DNA from: Lachnospiraceae bacterium
Lineage (GTDB): Bacteria > Bacillota > Clostridia > Lachnospirales > Lachnospiraceae
DNA length: 64,000 bases
Direction: 5' to 3'
Assembly (NCBI GenBank): GCA_902363555.1
Contig: CABJAM010000009.1
Location: 62,001 to 126,000 of the forward strand
This document shows positions 58,701-64,000 of this stretch, piece by piece. The notes under the pieces were generated by a model. The model ran no database searches. It was not told the origin of the DNA and saw only the letters and a program-made list of their open reading frames with translations. The position numbers and the translations under genes are program-made. Each line of letters opens with the position of its first letter. Position 1 is the stretch's first letter.

Positions 58701-60095
58701 TTAATCGTCAATATCAAAGTTTTCCAGCACATCCGACTTCTTCGGCGGCTTGGAGTCTCCATGGTGTACAAAGCACATAGTGACAAAGGCCAGCGCGGAG
58801 AATACGACGGCGTAAGGGAACAGTATCCGGTAGGAGACGTTGCCCAGAAGGAAACCGGAAAATATAGGTGTAAATATCTGCGCCGCCATGGAGAAGGTAT
58901 AATAAAATCCGGTGTATTTACCCACATCGGAGCCTTTACACATTTCCACAACCATGGGCAGTGAATTGACGCTGATGGCCGCCCAGCCTATACCGATACA
59001 GGCAAAACCGATGTTGATGGCCGGATGGAAGGTGGTAAAGAAAAATGCGGCCAGGTAGCAGGCGGTCATAAGGATGATACCGCCGCAAATGGTTTTCTTC
59101 CGGCCGATGCGGCTGGATATGAAACCGATGGGGATATAGCTGATGATGGCGGCCACGGTGGCGACCATCAGACAGTTGGCAAAGCCGCCGCCCTGGATGT
59201 TCCAGACGGTACGGGCATAGCGGGAAAACGCCGTGGTTACGGCATTGTATGCGGTGAACCACAGGAAGATGGAAACAAGCAGGAAGATCAGGCTCTTCTT
59301 TACATCGGGAGCAAGTCCGTCCTTTTTTGCGGCACCGGATGTGGTCTTGCCGGCATCTTTGCTTTTGCCAGTCTCTGCACTCTTGCCGGTCGCTGTGCTT
59401 TTTGCGGCCTTTGCACCGCCGGCACTTTTGACCTCGGATTTTTCCTCATCGCCGCTTTCCGCGTCGTACTGCTCCGGAAATTCTTTCAGGATCTGTGCGG
59501 CGATTTTGTTTTCACGGATCGTGCTGACCAGAAGTATGACGGCCAGTGCCATAAGCGCAGCTACCGATAAAAACAGCGGGGTATAATTGGGCCGGTCCTC
59601 CTTGCCTACGAGCAATGTGATCATCAGTAAAGAATAGATACCGCCAACGGCGCCCATAAGGTTAATCACTGCGTTGGCTTTGCTACGCAACGGCTTGGGT
59701 GTGAGGTCAGGCATGAGGGCCACTGCCGGTGACCGGTAAAATGCCATGGCCAGCAGTGTGACGCCAAGCGCGGCTACAAACAGTACAAGACTGTTATTAT
59801 GGTCGGCAACGGGCAGCAGCATCATAAAAATTACGGCAACGATGGTGCCGCCGATAATAAACGGCGTCCGTTTTCCGAGCTTTGAGTGGCATTTATCGGA
59901 CAATACGCCGAATAAAGGCAGTAAAAATACGGCCAGTACGTTATCCATGGCCATGATGACACCGATGAGCGTTTCGTTCATGTGGAACGAGTTCTGTAAA
60001 ATCAGAGGAATAATACTGTCGTACATTTGCCAGAAGGAACTGATGGATAAAAAGGCAAAGCCGATCAAAAATGTGCGTTTATAGTTGAGTTTCAT
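58701..60095 (-). CDS. MFS transporter, SLC45/sugar-type, with Lys/Ala linker
   Basis: 464 residues, 12 membrane segments. It opens F-L-S-I-S-S-F-W-Q-M-Y-D-S and has F-G-V-L-S-D-K-C-H-S-K-L-G-K-R-T-P-F, like the sucrose/SLC45-type MFS in gut Firmicutes. Between TM6 and TM7 lies a low-complexity cytoplasmic linker of about 45 residues built of S-A-G-G-A-K, A-T-G-K-S-A-E-T-G-K and similar units. It is the second gene of an operon, overlapping the GH2 gene by 4 bases, so it likely imports the glycoside that enzyme cleaves. Confidence 0.88.
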   Translation of the reverse strand: MKLNYKRTFLIGFAFLSISSFWQMYDSIIPLILQNSFHMNETLIGVIMAMDNVLAVFLLPLFGVLSDKCHSKLGKRTPFIIGGTIVAVIFMMLLPVADHNNSLVLFVAALGVTLLAMAFYRSPAVALMPDLTPKPLRSKANAVINLMGAVGGIYSLLMITLLVGKEDRPNYTPLFLSVAALMALAVILLVSTIRENKIAAQILKEFPEQYDAESGDEEKSEVKSAGGAKAAKSTATGKSAETGKSKDAGKTTSGAAKKDGLAPDVKKSLIFLLVSIFLWFTAYNAVTTAFSRYARTVWNIQGGGFANCLMVATVAAIISYIPIGFISSRIGRKKTICGGIILMTACYLAAFFFTTFHPAINIGFACIGIGWAAISVNSLPMVVEMCKGSDVGKYTGFYYTFSMAAQIFTPIFSGFLLGNVSYRILFPYAVVFSALAFVTMCFVHHGDSKPPKKSDVLENFDIDD

Positions 60096-62035
60096 GGGAG
60101 TCTCCTTCCGATGTATTTTATTGTTTTACGGGAGAGCTTGCAGACCTTGCGGTCATAGGTGAGCAGGCCGTTGATCTCTTCCTCGATATCCGATAGCTGG
60201 GTATATACGGCGGCACACAGACCGTCCTCGATCATTGGCTTGATCTCATGGAGCATCAGGTGCAGCCAGGCCCTTTCAAAGTCATGGAAGGACGTAAAGG
60301 CGCGGTAGCCGTATGTGCCTGCGGCAGCGCTGTGTTTACGTATCCTGAAGGTGTAGCCTCCATATTCGGATAGAACAAAGGCCCGCCGGTCGGGAACCAT
60401 CTTCAGTTTGAAAAAGTAATTATGTACACTTTTGAAATCGCCGCCGTTACGGTCAAACCATCCGCTGGCGTGGTCTACAAGCCGCTGATTGTCCAGGCTG
60501 CGGATCAGCTTTTCCACAGTCAGGGCGTCAAACTGGCCCCAGCCTTCATTGAAGGGAACCCAGGTCATAATGGACGGAAATGCCTTGAGCAGGTTTACCG
60601 TATGTACACACTCGTCAAGAAATTCCTGACGGCCCAGAGCGCTGCTGCGGCTGGTAAACCAGTAGGACAGCCGCGTCACCGGCCGGAGTAGTAACCGTCG
60701 GCACTTGCTTTTTATGGGGCAGGAACAGGAGCCTTCTTTTTTGGGCGGACGGCTGTGCGGCGGGCTTTTAAAGAGGGTAGGCAGGTAAGTCAGGCGCAGC
60801 GGGGAGTAGGGGCCGCCGCCATTGACCATATCCTGCCAGACGATCATACCCAGCCGGTCACAATGGAAGTACCAGCGCCGGCATTCGATTTTTGCGTGCT
60901 TGCGTATCATATTAAAGCCGAGCTGTTTCATCTTGCGTATGTCATAGATCAGTGCATCGTCGGAGGGCGCAGTGTACAGGCCGTCCGGCCAATAACCCTG
61001 ATCCAGAACACCATTTAAAAAGGTTGGTTTATGATTTAAGCAAATGCGCGGCAGACCTTTGTCATCCTTTTCCACGGAGAAGCTGCGCATAGCAAAATAG
61101 CCAGATACGGTATCCTGACCCAGAGTGATTTCCACCGGATACAGATAGGGTGTCTGAGGCGTCCAGCATTTAAAATCCGGCAGCTCCAGCGTGGCCTTGC
61201 GGGAGCCGTAATGCTTTTCAATCAGGATCCGATTGCGTATGGGGCCGTGGTTATCCAGGCCAGTGGGGGCGTCGTGATTTATTTTTCCACAGTAGCGCAT
61301 CCGGGGGTTGTATATTTTCACATGCATCCATGGCGCTGTGGCTGGCTGATTTTCAGTTACCGACAGCGTTACCCGGCCATGATCAAAGTCGGGGGTGATC
61401 TCCAGTGAAGTTATAAAGCGCTCCGGAACCATTTCCATCCATACGGTCTGCCATATGCCGCTTTGTGCTGTGTAATACATGCCGCCGGGGGATAGCTTTT
61501 GCTTGCCGCGGCTGTGGTAGGATGTATCCGAAAAATCCTGGACCCTCACGGTCAGCCTCAGATGGTTATCCCCTTCTTTTAAAAATCGGGTAATGTCCAC
61601 CTCAAAAGGCAGATATCCGCCCACGTGTTTTTGAATAAAGCTGCCGTCAATAAATATGCAGGCGCATTGGTCCACGGCTTCAAAATGGAGCAGACAGCGT
61701 TTTCCGGGCTGAAATTCCCGGACGTCGATCATGCGTTCATACCAAAAATACTGATCGGGTAAAAGCTGACGCCCGACGCCGGATAAAGTACTTTCCGGTG
61801 AGAATGGCACAAGGATCAGGCCGTCAAACGATTTTGGATAAGTGCTGGCGGCGGTTATGGCGTAACGCCAGTAGCCGTTGAGATTTTCCCAGTGATCACG
61901 CACCATTTGCGGGCGCGGATATTCTTCCAGGACATGGTTCGGATCCAGCCCCTCCCCCCAGGCTGTTTCCAGCGGCTGCAGCGGGGTCTTCTTTTTTTTA
62001 CCCGGCAGCGCCTCAAACATTTCTTTGCAGTTCAT
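60092..62035 (-). CDS. Glycoside hydrolase family 2 enzyme
   Basis: 647 residues. Jelly-roll start with R-P-Q-M-V-R-D-H-W-E-N-L-N-G-Y-W-R-Y-A-I, immunoglobulin-like middle and TIM barrel. Acid/base Glu in W-V-P-F-N-E-G-W-G-Q; nucleophile Glu in S-E-Y-G-G-Y. Between N-G-G-G-P-Y-S and the catalytic region is a basic, Cys-containing insertion of about 40 residues. The lack of an N-x-K motif argues against a glucuronidase; beta-galactosidase, mannosidase or another specificity is open. No signal peptide. GGGGAGGG precedes ATG 62035. Co-operonic with the MFS gene. Confidence 0.9.
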   Translation of the reverse strand: MNCKEMFEALPGKKKKTPLQPLETAWGEGLDPNHVLEEYPRPQMVRDHWENLNGYWRYAITAASTYPKSFDGLILVPFSPESTLSGVGRQLLPDQYFWYERMIDVREFQPGKRCLLHFEAVDQCACIFIDGSFIQKHVGGYLPFEVDITRFLKEGDNHLRLTVRVQDFSDTSYHSRGKQKLSPGGMYYTAQSGIWQTVWMEMVPERFITSLEITPDFDHGRVTLSVTENQPATAPWMHVKIYNPRMRYCGKINHDAPTGLDNHGPIRNRILIEKHYGSRKATLELPDFKCWTPQTPYLYPVEITLGQDTVSGYFAMRSFSVEKDDKGLPRICLNHKPTFLNGVLDQGYWPDGLYTAPSDDALIYDIRKMKQLGFNMIRKHAKIECRRWYFHCDRLGMIVWQDMVNGGGPYSPLRLTYLPTLFKSPPHSRPPKKEGSCSCPIKSKCRRLLLRPVTRLSYWFTSRSSALGRQEFLDECVHTVNLLKAFPSIMTWVPFNEGWGQFDALTVEKLIRSLDNQRLVDHASGWFDRNGGDFKSVHNYFFKLKMVPDRRAFVLSEYGGYTFRIRKHSAAAGTYGYRAFTSFHDFERAWLHLMLHEIKPMIEDGLCAAVYTQLSDIEEEINGLLTYDRKVCKLSRKTIKYIGRRLP

Positions 62036-62060
62036 GTAATCCCTCCCCTGCTGAATCGTT

Positions 62061-62089
62061 GTAACTGTTTGGAGTAGGCGGACAGTTAC
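62061..62089. repeat. Dispersed palindrome-like element, variant
   Basis: GTAACTGT and ACAGTTAC, perfect 8-bp arms, around a 13-base centre. It differs from the main family by swapping CAG/CTG order, so membership is uncertain. Confidence 0.5.
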
Positions 62090-62186
62090 AAATAGATACT
62101 CATATTTTACCATAAAATGCGCATTTAGGGGAAAGTTTTTTGTGAATAAGTCTTTTTTATCTATTCTTTTCTTACGAATTTTCGTT

Positions 62187-62330
62187 TATAATAGGAATTG
62201 GCCCGATGGCCAAGCAGGTCGAGGATTTCCTGGGAAATCCTCGACAAGTAATAATGGGAATTGGCCTGATGGCCAAGCAGGTCATCAATTTTCCTTGGAA
62301 AATTGGTGACAAGTTATAATAGGAGTTGTG
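62187..62330 (+). repeat. Tandem two-hairpin element with covarying stem
   Basis: Two and a fraction units of 63-65 bases (unit starts 62191, 62254, 62319). Each full unit holds hairpin A (TTGGCC-NGAT-GGCCAA, conserved) and hairpin B (12-bp stem). In unit 1 B is GTCGAGGATTTC/GAAATCCTCGAC, in unit 2 GTCATCAATTTT/AAAATTGGTGAC: most stem bases differ, yet pairing is kept. AAGCAG between the hairpins and ACAAGT after them are shared. It precedes the lipoprotein gene, ending about 90 bases before its start, so it may be a leader RNA or a duplicated mobile hairpin. Confidence 0.8.
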
Positions 62331-62417
62331 GTGCTGTTTTTGCCTGCCCGGGCATGCGCAGGGCTTTTGCCGCTGCATGGGGGTGTCCGGGGCGGCGTTT
62401 ATACCGGAGGAATACGT

Positions 62418-63086
62418 ATGAAAAAGATGATAGGTTTAATGGTTATTATGAGTATGCTGCTGTGCGCATGCGCATCTGCGTCAGAGAACGCGGATCTGGC
62501 GGCGCGGTTGTATTTGACAACTCCTGTGGAGATGAAGCTGGATGAAGCAAAGGCTACCATTGATGCCGCCGGGTACATTTCCTATAATGTCCGCAATATT
62601 GAGGAAATGGGCGAGCTTTTGATGGTGGAAAAACCGCGGGAAATGATTTACATAGCCCTCGGTGAAAGTAAGGATACTTTTGCAGATACAGATGCAATTA
62701 AGAATATTAAAAATATGAACCAGAAGGCTATTGGAAGAAATTCGATGGCCGGCTGTTCCACCAATGGTTCTAAATTTGTTATAACGGAAGAATATCCCAT
62801 AGAGCTGATCGCAAATCATAAGTATACAGCGGCGTCAGAGGAGCATGTGCCGGCCGGAGCGGTTTTGTCAAAGGCCTTTGGGTTTGACGTGGACAGTAAT
62901 GTAAAGCTGAATAAGGAAATCGAATTTGATGTTTTACCGGACCGGTCTGTGAATATAAGTGTTTATCCGGTGTATGACCGGTATCTATTTGATATTACCA
63001 ATTCCGTGGACGGCAAAGCGTCCGGTGGCGCCGGGGAACTATATAAGGCGGTTGGATTTTGTGTGGTTATAAGTGATAGTAACTGA
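62418..63086 (+). CDS. Lipoprotein of unknown function
   Basis: 222 residues. The lipoprotein signal ends M-L-L-C-A-C. The rest is soluble and beta-rich, with no recognised domain. ATG 62418 follows GGAGG by 6 bases; a longer open frame upstream lacks such a site. It follows the tandem two-hairpin element and precedes a zinc-ribbon membrane protein gene by 132 bases. Function unknown. Confidence 0.75.
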   Translation: MKKMIGLMVIMSMLLCACASASENADLAARLYLTTPVEMKLDEAKATIDAAGYISYNVRNIEEMGELLMVEKPREMIYIALGESKDTFADTDAIKNIKNMNQKAIGRNSMAGCSTNGSKFVITEEYPIELIANHKYTAASEEHVPAGAVLSKAFGFDVDSNVKLNKEIEFDVLPDRSVNISVYPVYDRYLFDITNSVDGKASGGAGELYKAVGFCVVISDSN

Positions 63087-63218
63087 TGCCAGTGCAGCAT
63101 TGCATTAATTTCACATCAATGAGCACTGGCGCGTGCTTTAAAACATGTTCTGTTATAGCATCGAATACGTTTCACGGTAATGCTGTACCAGAATATTACG
63201 GGGAGTTTGAGGGAAAAG

Positions 63219-64000
63219 ATGAAGTGTGATCATTGTGGAAATGAAAATCGGAACGACAGCGATTTTTGCGTCTATTGCGGCGCCAGATTAACGCGTGAAA
63301 ACAAACATAATAATAAACATAAAAATAAAAGGCATAGAAGAAGCGTCTGGGCAATACGTGTGCTGGTTGTGGCCGTTATCCTTCTGTGCGGTATTGCTGT
63401 GGGTGTTTCTATTGGAAAAGGCGTGTCCAAAAAGAAGGACAAAGACGAGACTTTATATGGCCGCCGTGTCCGTTGGGAAATAGGCAGCCGCCGGCTTCCA
63501 TTTTCAAAAAGTAATGTGCCTCTGGCGTATAATTCATTTGACCAGGGCCAGAGAAACCTCTGGTCACCGGAATGGGTCAGTGTTACCGGGGATGATCTTT
63601 GCTATGCCGGCGGACGTATTTTTTCTTACAGCAGTACTAAAATAGAGGTTTATGACGAGGATTTAAAACTTATACGTCAGCTAAGTGATTATGATATTAT
63701 GCAGGCCTATACCAATGGCAGCAAGGTGTATATGATTATATTGGGTTTGGGAGATGGGGATTATAACAATCATTTTGCCTGCTGGGATGTGGACCGGGAT
63801 GAATTTGTATTTATCCAGATGATCCAGATGTGGCCCAGCATGCCTATGGTAAGTCTGGCAGGTGCAAACAGGGAAGGTGTTTTTTATTACACGGCAGATC
63901 ACGGAGGCACCAGCGCCAACTGGTTTATGTACAGCTTCGATACGGAAAGGGTACTGGATCTGGGCATATTTGAGGGGGCATTGGACTATGTGGGAGACAG
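63219..64000 (+). CDS. Zinc-ribbon membrane protein, truncated by window end
   Basis: The first 260 codons are present and the frame remains open. C-D-H-C-G and C-V-Y-C-G form an N-terminal zinc ribbon, followed by a Lys/Asn/His-rich linker, one membrane segment (V-L-V-V-A-V-I-L-L-C-G-I-A-V-G-V) at about 50-66 and an extracellular beta-rich domain. This is the same architecture as the protein at 37512, so the two are likely paralogues or members of one family. ATG 63219 follows GAGGGAAAAG. The C-terminus is outside the window. Confidence 0.8.
   Translation, partial: MKCDHCGNENRNDSDFCVYCGARLTRENKHNNKHKNKRHRRSVWAIRVLVVAVILLCGIAVGVSIGKGVSKKKDKDETLYGRRVRWEIGSRRLPFSKSNVPLAYNSFDQGQRNLWSPEWVSVTGDDLCYAGGRIFSYSSTKIEVYDEDLKLIRQLSDYDIMQAYTNGSKVYMIILGLGDGDYNNHFACWDVDRDEFVFIQMIQMWPSMPMVSLAGANREGVFYYTADHGGTSANWFMYSFDTERVLDLGIFEGALDYVGD

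Noticed and set aside
62187..62330. Tandem tRNA genes or CRISPR
   Set aside because: Units lack a cloverleaf, CCA end or T-loop sequence, and the differing part is a self-complementary stem rather than a spacer.

Overview
The window looks like chromosome from a sporulating, anaerobic, gut-type Firmicute of the Lachnospiraceae/Clostridia kind. The signs are strong AGGAGG ribosome binding sites, consensus TTGACA/TATAAT promoters, a SpmB-type spore maturation protein, a CIRCE-like heat-shock operator, host- or plant-glycan genes (beta-glucuronidase, glucuronate isomerase, a GH2 enzyme, a sulfatase) and many GPH/MFS transporters. No rRNA, tRNA, CRISPR array, prophage or intact insertion sequence was seen. 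The taxonomic call is inference from gene content, not from a marker gene.

Layout. 0-2.3 kb: end of a ThuA-like gene, a GPH symporter and a 354-bp near-perfect palindrome. 2.4-2.9 kb: a 28-codon hydrophobic peptide gene with a convergent antisense RNA (type I toxin-antitoxin architecture) and a second, unlinked copy of the RNA. 3-6.1 kb: a LysR regulator, a helix-turn-helix protein and a MATE pump. 6.2-23.2 kb: the most unusual region. It holds four PhzA/B-like (SnoaL-fold) proteins, two M24-fold proteins without the usual metal ligands, a pyrroline-5-carboxylate reductase, a nucleoside-recognition-type membrane protein, a GPH symporter and a PucR regulator. Among them sit an AraC-GH39 fusion divergent from a sulfatase, and a rhodanese/Rrf2/flavin disulfide reductase operon. 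23.3-29.9 kb: a DUF3795-like protein, an Rpn-type nuclease, ROK regulator plus MFS transporter, LysR, and a UroD-fold protein. 30.2-33.5 kb: uxaC and uidA for glucuronide use. 33.7-37.2 kb: a GGDEF/EAL protein and a second MATE pump. 37.5-40.2 kb: an AT-rich zinc-ribbon membrane protein and hsp20. 40.6-51.8 kb: housekeeping-type genes (PRTase, exonuclease, lipid kinase, PHP, paired chromate-transporter halves, LysR, D,D-carboxypeptidase, trmB, AI-2E family). 52.1-58.5 kb: a solute-binding lipoprotein joined to a 1313-residue hybrid kinase with a GGDEF domain, then spmB. 58.7-62.0 kb: MFS plus GH2 operon. 62.2-64 kb: a tandem hairpin element, a lipoprotein and a truncated zinc-ribbon membrane protein.

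Running through the window, mostly just after stop codons, is a dispersed imperfect palindrome of the form GTAACAGTTC-(8-9 nt)-GAACTGTTAC, with about a dozen full or degenerate copies. The strongest candidates for undescribed biology are the PhzA/B-like plus metal-free M24 gene set, the tandem two-hairpin element at 62.2 kb whose second stem changes sequence but keeps pairing, the toxin locus with its orphan antitoxin RNA, and the giant palindrome.
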